From Candidatus Poseidoniales archaeon (GTDB lineage Archaea; Thermoplasmatota; Poseidoniia; Poseidoniales; Poseidoniaceae), in NCBI GenBank assembly GCA_003602665.1, contig QQSG01000022.1, forward strand, positions 18,312-30,539: a stretch of DNA of 12,228 nt, written 5' to 3'. Below, piece by piece: positions 1 to 6,663 of the stretch. How positions within the stretch are numbered: position 1 is the first letter of the stretch; every line of letters begins with the position of its first letter. The translations under genes were made by a program, and so were the position numbers. Under the pieces are notes generated by a model. That model did no database searches. It saw only the letters and a list, made by a program, of their open reading frames with translations, and was not told the origin of the DNA.

Positions 1-1047
1 GTCGACAAGCATTCTACTGGAGGTGTCGGGGATAAAATGAGCATAATTCTGGCACCAGCACTTGGAGCCTGTGGAGCAACCGTACCAATGCTTGCAGGAA
101 GGGGATTAGCCCATACTGGAGGTACCATCGACAAATTAGAATCGATTCCCGGTTTCGATACTGGTTTGAGTATTGAAGCTATGAAACAGAATCCTTGCTT
201 CATTTCCCGACAAACAGACGAAATTGCTCCGGCGGATTCCATTCTTTACGCTATTCGAGATGTAACCGCTACTGTGCCTTGCATCGGATTAATCACAGCC
301 TCTATTCTATCAAAGAAAGCCGCTGAGGGAATTCATTCTCTTGTTCTCGATGTCAAGTATGGTAGAGCAGCATTTATGCAGCATTCAGAAAAGGCAAGAG
401 AATTAGCTGTATCGATGGTTCAGGTTGGCACCCAACTTGGCATCAATGTAACAGCACAGTTGACGCAAATGGATCATCCATTAGGCAATTGGCTTGGAAA
501 CAGTCACGAAATCTTTGAATCCATACAATGTCTGAAGGGAGCGGGTCCAAAGGATACCATGGAATTGGTCTATGCTCAAGGAAGAGCGCTTGGATTTAAT
601 TTAGAAGAAGTCATAGATAACGGCTCGGCATTGGCTGAATTTAGGGAGATGATTATTCGCCAAGGCGTTGAAAATGATGTCGCAGACCAACTTATTCAAG
701 ACCCATGGAGCGTTCTTCCTAAAGGACCTCAACAATACGTCTTGAATGCTGAACAAAATGGGAACATTGCTGACATAGATGCGCTTATCCTCGGCCAAGT
801 CCTCTGTGAAGCAGGCGCTGGCCGTTCTCAACAAGGGCAAGAAATTGACCATGGAATTGGAATCCAATTGCATAAAAAGGTCTCAGATTATGTTGAACAA
901 GGAGAACCAATTATGACACTCGATGCCGATTATGGGTTCGACGTACACCTCTTACAGCGCTTGAAAGATGCGATTAAGATCAGTGATTATCAAGTCAAAG
1001 ACGGTTCACGAATTCTTGAAACCATCTCAATTGAGAACTGTTCGTAG
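1..1047 (+). CDS. deoA: Pyrimidine-nucleoside (thymidine) phosphorylase, 5'-truncated by the window edge
   Basis: The reading frame is open from base 1, so the true start lies outside; 348 codons remain, and about 80 N-terminal residues are missing by comparison with bacterial DeoA (about 440 aa). The enzyme splits thymidine or uridine with phosphate to give the free base and (deoxy)ribose-1-phosphate, in cytoplasmic nucleoside salvage. Seen here: the phosphate-binding motif KHSTGGVGDK at residues 3-12 of the fragment, the family signature AGRGLAHTGGTIDKLE (positions 100-147), the base-binding region with R in AIRDVTATV and S/K in TASILSKK, and a C-terminal PYNP domain with GAGRSQQGQEID and a hammerhead-like tail. 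It resembles bacterial DeoA/Pdp more than archaeal AMP phosphorylase, which carries an extra N-terminal domain, but that end cannot be seen. Oddity: the usual G-[SA]-G-A-F loop reads GRAAF at 361-375. No T-rich terminator follows; the tRNA gene begins 50 nt downstream. The family is certain; the substrate is less so. Confidence 0.88.
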   Translation, partial: VDKHSTGGVGDKMSIILAPALGACGATVPMLAGRGLAHTGGTIDKLESIPGFDTGLSIEAMKQNPCFISRQTDEIAPADSILYAIRDVTATVPCIGLITASILSKKAAEGIHSLVLDVKYGRAAFMQHSEKARELAVSMVQVGTQLGINVTAQLTQMDHPLGNWLGNSHEIFESIQCLKGAGPKDTMELVYAQGRALGFNLEEVIDNGSALAEFREMIIRQGVENDVADQLIQDPWSVLPKGPQQYVLNAEQNGNIADIDALILGQVLCEAGAGRSQQGQEIDHGIGIQLHKKVSDYVEQGEPIMTLDADYGFDVHLLQRLKDAIKISDYQVKDGSRILETISIENCS

Positions 1048-1069
1048 TTCTTGATTCAATGGAAGCCGT

Positions 1070-1076
1070 CATAAAG
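1070..1076 (+). promoter_or_regulatory. Candidate TATA box of the tRNA-Asn gene
   Basis: The sequence CATAAAG is centred about 25 nt before the first base of the tRNA, the distance expected for an archaeal TATA box serving a tRNA whose transcript starts at or near its mature 5' end. The match is short and AT content alone could produce it, so this is inference from position. Confidence 0.35.
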
Positions 1077-1097
1077 GAGATGTTGTTGGCAAAACTC

Positions 1098-1170
1098 GCC
1101 GATTTAGCTTAGCTGGTGGAGCGTGGGACTGTTAATCCCAAGGTCGTGGGTTCGAGCCCCACAATCGGCG
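1098..1170 (+). tRNA. tRNA-Asn (anticodon GTT)
   Basis: A full 73-base cloverleaf can be drawn. The acceptor stem GCCGATT pairs with AATCGGC (1163-1169), with discriminator G at 1170. The D stem GCTT pairs with GAGC around the loop AGCTGGTG. The anticodon stem TGGGA/TCCCA encloses CTGTTAA, with the anticodon GTT at 1131-1133. The variable loop is short (AGGTC), and the T stem GTGGG/CCCAC encloses TTCGAGC. There is no intron and no genomic CCA, so CCA must be added after transcription, as is usual in archaea. The gene ends 3 nt from the stop codon of the convergent guaA, and no T-run follows it. Confidence 0.97.
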
Positions 1171-1173
1171 CCT

Positions 1174-2121
1174 CTATTCCCACTCAATTGTACCGGGTGG
1201 TTTGTGCGTAATATCGTATACAACACGGTTCACTGCGCCTTTGACGGTATTCGTAATACGTGTGCTGATCTTTTGCAGAATTGAATGAGGGATTTCAGAA
1301 TATCGAGCAGACATACCGTCTATGGATTTCACTGCTCGTACAACGACTGTTTCGCCATATGCTCGGACGTCACCATGCACTCCAACAGATCGTACCGGTA
1401 GAAGGGCTGCGAAGTATTGCCATGGAAGTTCCATTTCACCTGCTGCTGCGGCAGATTCGAATTCCTCTTCGACAATTGCACATGCCTCTCTTACGACTCC
1501 TACTCGCTCAGGAGTGAGTTCTCCAAGAGTTCGTACAGCAAGACCTGGACCTGGGAAAGGCTGACGTTCTGCAACGATGATTTCGAGTTCTCTTGCGAGT
1601 TCACGGACTTCATCCTTGTAGAGGTCTCGAAGAGGTTCTACAACTTCCAATGTCATATCTTCAGGTAATCCTCCAACATTATGATGTGACTTAATCGTGT
1701 CACGAACACCGCCACCGGATTCAATCCAGTCAGGTGCAATGGTTCCTTGGACAAGATATTTTGCACCACATTTCTTTTGCTCATCTTCAAAGATTCGAAT
1801 AAAGAGTTCTCCGATGACCTTACGCTTTTCCTCAGGTTCTGTAACCCCTTGAAGCGCCTCAAAGTATCTGTCAGCGGCTTTCACTGTAACGAGATTAATT
1901 CCTTGCTCTGAAAGCATTTTTTCTATCTCTTCAGTCTCATTCTTGCGCATGAATCCTGTGTCTACATAGACGCAGTGCAAGAGATTTCCAACAGCCTTGT
2001 TTGCAATAACAGCAGCAACGGTTGAATCAACGCCACCTGAACACGCAATGATTGCGACATCGTCAATTGTAGCTTTCATTTGCTCAATCGATTCTTCGAT
2101 GAATTCAGGTGCATCAAACAT
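1174..2121 (-). CDS. guaA: GMP synthase, ATP-pyrophosphatase (subunit B) only
   Basis: This is the synthetase half of GMP synthase. It adenylates XMP with ATP and aminates it to GMP using ammonia from a separate glutaminase subunit. The 315-residue protein has the N-type ATP-pyrophosphatase P-loop SGGVDS at residues 28-33, then the VDTGFMRKNE segment, QGTIAPDWIESGG and SHHNVGGLP in the XMP-binding part, FPGPGLAVR, and the C-terminal dimerisation domain ending in GTIEWE, the hallmark tail of GuaA. There is no class I glutaminase domain; archaea commonly encode GuaAa (glutaminase) and GuaAb (ATPPase) separately, and the glutaminase gene is not in this window. The start codon lies 1 nt after the purE stop (TGAAATG), so translation is probably coupled and the two genes form a purine operon. 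Confidence 0.95.
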   Translation of the reverse strand: MFDAPEFIEESIEQMKATIDDVAIIACSGGVDSTVAAVIANKAVGNLLHCVYVDTGFMRKNETEEIEKMLSEQGINLVTVKAADRYFEALQGVTEPEEKRKVIGELFIRIFEDEQKKCGAKYLVQGTIAPDWIESGGGVRDTIKSHHNVGGLPEDMTLEVVEPLRDLYKDEVRELARELEIIVAERQPFPGPGLAVRTLGELTPERVGVVREACAIVEEEFESAAAAGEMELPWQYFAALLPVRSVGVHGDVRAYGETVVVRAVKSIDGMSARYSEIPHSILQKISTRITNTVKGAVNRVVYDITHKPPGTIEWE

Positions 2122-2122
2122 T

Positions 2123-2602
2123 TCAAAGGCCGCCGTTTACTTCACGGTCCATCTTTAGGACACGTTCGATTTGGTCGAGTTTGTCTTGAACAAGTTTCTG
2201 AGCCATGTCATCATTGACAAGAGCCAACATCTGTACAGCAAGATGGCCCGCATTGTCCCCACGATCAACACCAACTGTAGCAGCAGGAACACCAGGAGGG
2301 AGTTGGACAATTGAGAGGAGAGAATCAAATGGAACCTTTCCGCCACATGGAACTCCAATCACTGGTTTTGTGGTCAAGGCAGCAACTGCCCCTGGCAATG
2401 CAGCTGCAAGACCAGCCATAGCGATGAAGACTTTACAACCGTCTTCTTCTGCTTTGTGAATGATTTCTTCTACAAATTTAGGGGAACGATGAGCAGATGC
2501 TACGCGTAATTGGTAATCTACGCCAAAATGGTTGAGGATTTTGGTACACTTTTCAGCAACAGGCATGTCCGATTTCGAACCGAGTAATATGGTTACATCC
2601 AT
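2123..2602 (-). CDS. purE: PurE, phosphoribosylaminoimidazole carboxylase / N5-CAIR mutase
   Basis: PurE forms CAIR in de novo purine synthesis, either from N5-CAIR (class I mutase, partner of PurK) or directly from AIR and CO2 (class II). The protein is 159 aa, the normal single-domain length. The N-terminal GSKSD motif (residues 8-12), SAHRS (36-40), PVIGVPCGG and DSLLSIVQLPPGVPAATVGV identify the family and look class I-like. One thing is odd: the class I motif AG-x-AAHLPG reads AGLAAALPG, so the second active-site histidine is alanine (codon at 2399-2401). No purK lies nearby. It is the first gene of the purE-guaA pair. The ATG has no Shine-Dalgarno sequence, but a TATA-like element sits 28 nt upstream, which suggests a leaderless mRNA. 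Confidence 0.94.
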   Translation of the reverse strand: MDVTILLGSKSDMPVAEKCTKILNHFGVDYQLRVASAHRSPKFVEEIIHKAEEDGCKVFIAMAGLAAALPGAVAALTTKPVIGVPCGGKVPFDSLLSIVQLPPGVPAATVGVDRGDNAGHLAVQMLALVNDDMAQKLVQDKLDQIERVLKMDREVNGGL

Positions 2603-2626
2603 GTATCTTCCCCGTCGCGTATGGTT

Positions 2627-2634
2627 CTTTTAGA
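2627..2634 (-). promoter_or_regulatory. Candidate TATA box of the purE-guaA operon
   Basis: Read on the minus strand, TCTAAAAG is centred about 28 nt before the purE ATG. An archaeal TATA box at about -27 would place the transcript start on the ATG itself, in agreement with the missing Shine-Dalgarno sequence. Positional inference only. Confidence 0.4.
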
Positions 2635-2653
2635 TGACCCTTGGCCATCCTAC

Positions 2654-2661
2654 AAAAAAAA
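2654..2661 (-). terminator. Oligo-T terminator behind the 211-residue membrane protein gene
   Basis: Eight consecutive A on the plus strand give T8 on the minus-strand transcript, beginning 2 nt after the stop codon at 2664. Archaeal RNA polymerase terminates at such T-tracts without needing a hairpin, and none is evident here. The tract lies just upstream of the purE promoter, so it would keep the membrane-protein transcript from running into purE. Confidence 0.55.
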
Positions 2662-2663
2662 CG

Positions 2664-3284
2664 TCACTCTTCTTCGATTAGAATGCCGTTTAGATCGAAA
2701 AAATCCTTGCTGAAAACGTCGATATGCAACCAACAATCATCCTCTTCAAAGGTACAATACATAGCGCCAATCATTCCTTTTTTTCTAAGAATAGCCATCA
2801 ATCCGTTTGAAGCTCTTGTGTTGAGTATATGCCACTGGCTTTTTTTAATCGGAGAGATTTCAAGGGGATTTTTGGGATTCCATTGATGGCGGAATTGTAC
2901 ACCAAAACCAGCTGATGTTCGATTAGCGATGTGATATGTGATACCAAATTGAATCCATCCAATTCCCAGAGGTACCCAAGCAGATACGGATTCAATGAAT
3001 GCTAAAATAAGTACAGAAGACATGAGAAGTCCGCTTAGGTGAACGCCTCGGTGAAGAATGAGAACTCTCCTCTGAGACATCGTTGAAAAAAGAGCGAAAC
3101 CAAGGAGGAGAATTGATGCCAAGATGAACCAAGGGACGACTTCAGTATATTTCCCTGCGATGATCAACAAAATTGGACAAACAAGTGTGAAAAGTGACCA
3201 AGCCATTGTGAAAAGAGGAATGATCATGACAGGGCGTTCCTCTGAGGGGAACCAACCATCAACAAACAATCCAACCATATCCAT
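2664..3284 (-). CDS. Unrecognised membrane protein, four predicted TM helices
   Basis: I do not recognise this family. From the ATG at 3284 the protein is 206 aa; a GTG at 3299 would add five residues. The ATG is preferred because a TATA-like TATAT at 3315-3319 lies about 33 nt before it, too near the GTG for a transcript to include it. Four hydrophobic stretches are visible, at roughly residues 20-45 (PLFTMAWSLFTLVCPILLII), 50-68 (VVPWFILASILLLGFALF), 83-101 (LSGLLMSSVLILAFIESV) and 103-118. A polar C-terminal region of about 85 residues follows, containing RTSAGFGVQF and an acidic patch FEEDDCW. That tail is probably a soluble domain. No catalytic motif is evident. The gene diverges from the other small membrane protein (3362-3733), and a T8 tract follows its stop. 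Confidence 0.7.
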   Translation of the reverse strand: MDMVGLFVDGWFPSEERPVMIIPLFTMAWSLFTLVCPILLIIAGKYTEVVPWFILASILLLGFALFSTMSQRRVLILHRGVHLSGLLMSSVLILAFIESVSAWVPLGIGWIQFGITYHIANRTSAGFGVQFRHQWNPKNPLEISPIKKSQWHILNTRASNGLMAILRKKGMIGAMYCTFEEDDCWLHIDVFSKDFFDLNGILIEEE

Positions 3285-3314
3285 GGGAAGGACTCCCACT
3301 TCATTTGTTTGTTG

Positions 3315-3319
3315 TATAT
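3315..3319 (-). promoter_or_regulatory. Candidate TATA box of the four-TM membrane protein
   Basis: The intergenic sequence between the two divergent membrane-protein genes contains TATAT, read on the minus strand as GATATAC. Its centre is about 33 nt before the ATG at 3284, a spacing like that seen at thiR. Weak, position-based evidence. Confidence 0.3.
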
Positions 3320-3361
3320 CGGCAATGAGATTAAGTCCTAAGAGTTCAGATTAGCAAAAGA

Positions 3362-3733
3362 ATGGAACAAATGTATACCGGAACGAAAGAAGATTTTCTC
3401 ACACGTTTAGGAGAGCACCCTTACGTTGGAATCAAAAATGATGGCAATACACTTATCCTACGAAAAGGATGGCTGCAGATGATCTCATTGAGTATAATCG
3501 ATATTGAAGATAAAATCCTTGTCCGATTCAGACCAAAGATTAGTCTGATTGGTTTGATGATTCTTGCAACTACAATCGTCATCTCTATTGCAACAATATC
3601 TTGGGTATGGACGCTTTTAGAAGTTATACTCATTGGTTTTGCTTTACTTGTTCATTCATCGCAACTCACATGGGAGATGCTTCAATTCACTCAGGAACCA
3701 ATCAAATTCAGTCGTCACTCATCAAATGGATGA
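3362..3733 (+). CDS. Unrecognised small membrane protein, two predicted TM helices
   Basis: The product is 123 aa and I do not recognise it. An N-terminal polar region of about 60 residues (TKEDFLTRLGEHPYVGIK, then a basic strand-like part with ILRKGW and ILVRFRP) precedes two adjacent hydrophobic stretches at about residues 61-83 (ISLIGLMILATTIVISIATI) and 84-101 (WVWTLLEVILIGFALLVH), and a short polar tail. The alternation of hydrophobic and polar residues at 25-55 suggests a small beta-rich domain on the membrane surface, but this is only inference. The last 19 bases overlap the 3' end of gcvPB tail to tail, so the final residues (SRHSSNG) are encoded antisense to the end of gcvPB. No Shine-Dalgarno sequence is visible. 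It is likely a real gene because it fills the gap exactly and has a plausible membrane topology. Confidence 0.65.
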   Translation: MEQMYTGTKEDFLTRLGEHPYVGIKNDGNTLILRKGWLQMISLSIIDIEDKILVRFRPKISLIGLMILATTIVISIATISWVWTLLEVILIGFALLVHSSQLTWEMLQFTQEPIKFSRHSSNG

Positions 3734-5211
3734 TGCAAACAGAGATTACGAGCAGCATAGACTTCGTCGACACGACGAACTGGTGTGGTGATTGGAGCGT
3801 TATGCAGTGTCTCAGCATCAACTTGCAATACCTTAGCAAAATCTTCTGCAAAAGTATCGAGTGTATCCTTCGATTCTGTTTCAGTTGGTTCAATCATCAT
3901 GCATTCTGGAACGACCAATGGGAAATACACAGTTGGAGCCATGTATCCCATATCGAGTAAACCTTTTGCGACGTCCATTGCTGAAATTCCAAGCGTTTCT
4001 TTTGCAGGTCCAAGAGAGAGTGTGAATTCGTGTTTTGCGACAACAGTTTCTGCACCATCAACAAACATATGATCGACACCAGCTGATTTTGCTTCTCGAT
4101 GAATTGCATGGCGTAGATAGTTCGCGTTCAATACTGCATGTTCAGACATGGTTCGAAGTTCCTTGCCATATCGTCGGTAGTAAGCCCAACATCGAATAAT
4201 TGCACCAGCGTTTCCATGCCATTGCTGCACCTTACCAATGGTGTGCTCTGGTTCATGCCAAGTGTACCAAAATTCATCCACTGCTTGCTCTTGTTCAGAT
4301 TCATTTGCTTCTCGTCGCGAGACGATTGGAGTCGGTAAGAATGGTGCAAGATGTTCCTTCACTCCAATTGGACCTGAACCAGGGCCGCCTCCACCGTGAG
4401 GTTGTGAGAAGGTTTTGTGTAGATTATAGTGAACAGCATCAAAGCCCATCAGACCGGGACTTGTTCTTCCAAGAATGGCATTGAAGTTTGCTCCATCATA
4501 ATACATGAGTCCGCCAACACCATGAACGAGTTCAGAGGCTTCAGCAATATCATGTTCAAACAAACCAAGTGTATTTGGATTTGTAATCATCATGGCTGCT
4601 GTATCATCCCCAACGACTGCCCGCAAAGCCTCAAGATCGATTCGTCCATCCACCTTACTTGGAATTTCAATGATCTCAAATCCAGCCATGGCAGCACTTG
4701 CAGGGTTTGTTCCGTGTGCTGAATCCGGGACAATGACCTTCGTTCTCTGATGCTCACCACGATGTCTGAAGTATTCTTGGAAACATCGAACTGCAGTGAA
4801 TTCACCTTGTGCTCCAGCTACTGGCTGTAGTGTAACTGCATCCATACCCGCACAGACAGAAAGCATTTCCTGCATTTCGTAGTAAATAGATAGCAATCCT
4901 TGGATTTGATGTTCTGGCTGGTGAGGATGGATATCAGCGATACCTGGCAGTTGTGCAATCACTTCGTTTACTCGAGGGTTGTGCTTCATTGTGCAAGAAC
5001 CAAGCGGGTAGAAACCAGTGTCAATTCCAAAGTTCCTCTTTGAGAGCCAAGTGTAATGACGAACCATCTCTGGTTCAGAGAGACGTGGCCAACGTGGTAG
5101 ATTTTTGCGTACGAGATTGTCTGGTAGGGACAATTCAGAACCAGCGAGAAGTGGTTTTGGTTGAGCATACCCCTTTCCAGGAGCCCCGTGATGATCGAAA
5201 AGATGACTCAT
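3715..5211 (-). CDS. gcvPB: Glycine dehydrogenase (decarboxylating) subunit 2, P-protein C-terminal half
   Basis: This is the PLP-bearing subunit of the split P-protein. With GcvPA it decarboxylates glycine and passes the aminomethyl group to the lipoyl arm of GcvH. It is 498 aa, usual for GcvPB. Visible motifs are FYPLGSCTMKHNPR near residues 67-80, the QPEHQIQG segment (98-105), SAHGTNPASA (164-173), and the PLP-lysine site NLHKTFSQPHGGGGPGSGP with Lys266. The ATG overlaps the gcvPA stop as ATGA. A strong Shine-Dalgarno sequence, GAGGTGG, lies 4 nt upstream (5216-5222). It is the last gene of the decarboxylase-gcvT-gcvPA-gcvPB run and overlaps a convergent gene by 19 nt. GcvH, the substrate carrier, is not in the window. 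Confidence 0.97.
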   Translation of the reverse strand: MSHLFDHHGAPGKGYAQPKPLLAGSELSLPDNLVRKNLPRWPRLSEPEMVRHYTWLSKRNFGIDTGFYPLGSCTMKHNPRVNEVIAQLPGIADIHPHQPEHQIQGLLSIYYEMQEMLSVCAGMDAVTLQPVAGAQGEFTAVRCFQEYFRHRGEHQRTKVIVPDSAHGTNPASAAMAGFEIIEIPSKVDGRIDLEALRAVVGDDTAAMMITNPNTLGLFEHDIAEASELVHGVGGLMYYDGANFNAILGRTSPGLMGFDAVHYNLHKTFSQPHGGGGPGSGPIGVKEHLAPFLPTPIVSRREANESEQEQAVDEFWYTWHEPEHTIGKVQQWHGNAGAIIRCWAYYRRYGKELRTMSEHAVLNANYLRHAIHREAKSAGVDHMFVDGAETVVAKHEFTLSLGPAKETLGISAMDVAKGLLDMGYMAPTVYFPLVVPECMMIEPTETESKDTLDTFAEDFAKVLQVDAETLHNAPITTPVRRVDEVYAARNLCLHHPFDE

Positions 5212-6578
5212 GCTACCACCTCATTAACCCACGACTCAAGCCCTATTGCGAGGTGTTCAATATCCTCGCCTGAAGTCTGGTCTGTGAAGGTGAGCAGCAA
5301 ACGATTGGGTTGGTCAGGATACCACCATGAGAGGTCAAATCCACCGATGATTCCCTTTTCCTCCAGGTACGTCAAGCAATTCTTGCCAGTATCTGGAACT
5401 TCGATAGCGAATTCATTGAAGTGAGATTGATCCTCATGAACGATTGATAATCCTGGAATTGAAGCTAATTTTTGTTTAGCGTATGTGCAAGCTGCCATGT
5501 TTCGAATGGCAAGTTCTTCAAGCCCTTCGGGTCCCAAAAGTGACATGTGCATAGCGCCCATGAGAGCGATTAATGTTTCATTTGTGCATATGTTCGATGT
5601 TGCTCGATGTCTTCGAATGTGTTGTTCACGGGTTGAGAGAGTAAGACAGTATGCCTCTTTTCCATCAACATCAATACTTCGTCCTACAATTCGACCTGGC
5701 ATAAGACGCAGGTATGCCTTCGTACATCCAAAGATTCCATAGATTGGTCCTCCTGCTGTTATCGGACTTCCAAGGGGCTGGCCTTCTCCAACAACGATGT
5801 CGGCCCCATAATTACCCGGTGCTTCGACCAGACCCAAAGAGATAGGTTGGATTGCGACAATAAGCGCAGTATGTTCCCCGATGATTTCCTTGAGAGCAGT
5901 ATAACCCCCATCGATGATGCCAAGAGGATTTGGTTGTTCGACGTAGACCGCACAGGATCCTGCCGCATTTGCAACATCATCCAAATTGATGAGGCCATTC
6001 TCATGATGTCGGAGTTTCTTTATTTCAATTCCAGCACCTTGGCAGTAGTTGTGTATGACTGAACAACGATCAGGAGGGGTAAGTTCTGAGATGTATACTG
6101 TATTCTTCTGTTCTGCTTTTCGATTGTGGACGCGAACTGCACAAGTAATCGCTTCAGCCGCTGCGGTTGAACCGTCATAGAGAGAAAGGTTGGTCACTGG
6201 CATAGCAATCAATTCAGAGATTAGGGATTGGAATTCCCACATTGCCTGCAACATTCCTTGAGAGACTTCAGGTTGATATGGAGTGTAAGAAGTAAGGAAT
6301 TCTCCACGAGTAATTAGTTGAAACACACATGATGGAACGAAATTACGATACAAGCCAGCACCCAAGAAGGACACCTTATCACCGAGAGCAACATTTGAGC
6401 CAAGTAATCGCTTTGCATCGGCAAGAAGTTCTTCCTCACTTTGCGCATCAGGGAGTGGCAAATCCTCGTTCATGCGGACGCCCATTGGAACATCAGCAAA
6501 TAAAGCATCAATGGAATCGAAACCCATTTCTTGAAGCATTTCTTTTTCTCTTCCTAGATTCGGCAGTTGGTCGACCAT
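5208..6578 (-). CDS. gcvPA: Glycine dehydrogenase (decarboxylating) subunit 1, P-protein N-terminal half
   Basis: This is the non-PLP-lysine half of the split glycine decarboxylase and pairs with GcvPB. From the ATG at 6578 it is 456 aa, the family norm. The frame stays open to an earlier ATG at 6605, but the ATG at 6578 has a perfect GGAGGTG ribosome-binding site 7 nt upstream and begins a normal GcvPA N-terminus. Motifs: TSYTPYQPEVSQG (residues 96-108), the SLYDGSTAAAEA segment (132-143), and the C-terminal signature STREQHIRRHRATSNICTNE at about 315-334, which is highly characteristic. The stop overlaps the gcvPB start by 4 nt, so expression of the two subunits is coupled. The ribosome-binding site is half of a small hairpin, described separately. 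Confidence 0.96.
   Translation of the reverse strand: MVDQLPNLGREKEMLQEMGFDSIDALFADVPMGVRMNEDLPLPDAQSEEELLADAKRLLGSNVALGDKVSFLGAGLYRNFVPSCVFQLITRGEFLTSYTPYQPEVSQGMLQAMWEFQSLISELIAMPVTNLSLYDGSTAAAEAITCAVRVHNRKAEQKNTVYISELTPPDRCSVIHNYCQGAGIEIKKLRHHENGLINLDDVANAAGSCAVYVEQPNPLGIIDGGYTALKEIIGEHTALIVAIQPISLGLVEAPGNYGADIVVGEGQPLGSPITAGGPIYGIFGCTKAYLRLMPGRIVGRSIDVDGKEAYCLTLSTREQHIRRHRATSNICTNETLIALMGAMHMSLLGPEGLEELAIRNMAACTYAKQKLASIPGLSIVHEDQSHFNEFAIEVPDTGKNCLTYLEEKGIIGGFDLSWWYPDQPNRLLLTFTDQTSGEDIEHLAIGLESWVNEVVA
5216..5222 (-). promoter_or_regulatory. Strong Shine-Dalgarno sequence of gcvPB
   Basis: On the minus strand GAGGTGG stands 4 nt before the gcvPB ATG, inside the last codons of gcvPA. Together with the ATGA overlap it supports direct re-initiation. 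It shows that genes inside the operon use ribosome-binding sites, while the first genes of units in this window lack them. Confidence 0.6.
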
Positions 6579-6585
6579 TGAAAAG

Positions 6586-6599
6586 CACCTCCGCAGGTG
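6586..6599 (-). promoter_or_regulatory. gcvPA ribosome-binding site inside a small hairpin
   Basis: The minus strand reads CACCTGCGGAGGTG, seven bases before the gcvPA ATG. Its 3' part, GGAGGTG, is a full Shine-Dalgarno sequence; the 5' CACCT can pair with AGGTG, leaving a GCGG loop. A 5-bp GC-rich stem could mask the site until ribosomes finishing gcvT open it, which would couple the two genes. The Shine-Dalgarno sequence is clear; the regulatory role of the stem is inference. Confidence 0.6.
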
Positions 6600-6663
6600 T
6601 ACCAAACCAATCGCGTAGCGCTCATAATATTCGTCATTGAGCCATCAGGATTTCCAAACTGAT

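Noticed and set aside
601..873. 90-codon minus-strand frame inside deoA
   Set aside because: Antisense to the conserved C-terminal part of deoA and without its own motifs or promoter.
1048..1097. Possible riboswitch or small RNA between deoA and the tRNA
   Set aside because: Only 50 bases, with no stable inverted repeat; a TATA-like element for the tRNA is enough to explain it.
3601..3960. 119-codon plus-strand frame across the gcvPB 3' end
   Set aside because: It overlaps the two-TM gene in another frame and runs antisense to conserved gcvPB sequence; composition rich in Trp, Cys, His and Ser is typical of a shadow frame.
6579..6605. Upstream ATG for gcvPA adding nine residues
   Set aside because: The ATG at 6578 has a perfect Shine-Dalgarno sequence at 7 nt, which the longer form would translate as codons; the extra residues do not look like a GcvPA N-terminus.
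6329..6640. 103-codon plus-strand frame over the gcvPA start
   Set aside because: Antisense to conserved gcvPA N-terminal sequence; peptide is rich in Arg, His and Gln, as expected of a shadow.
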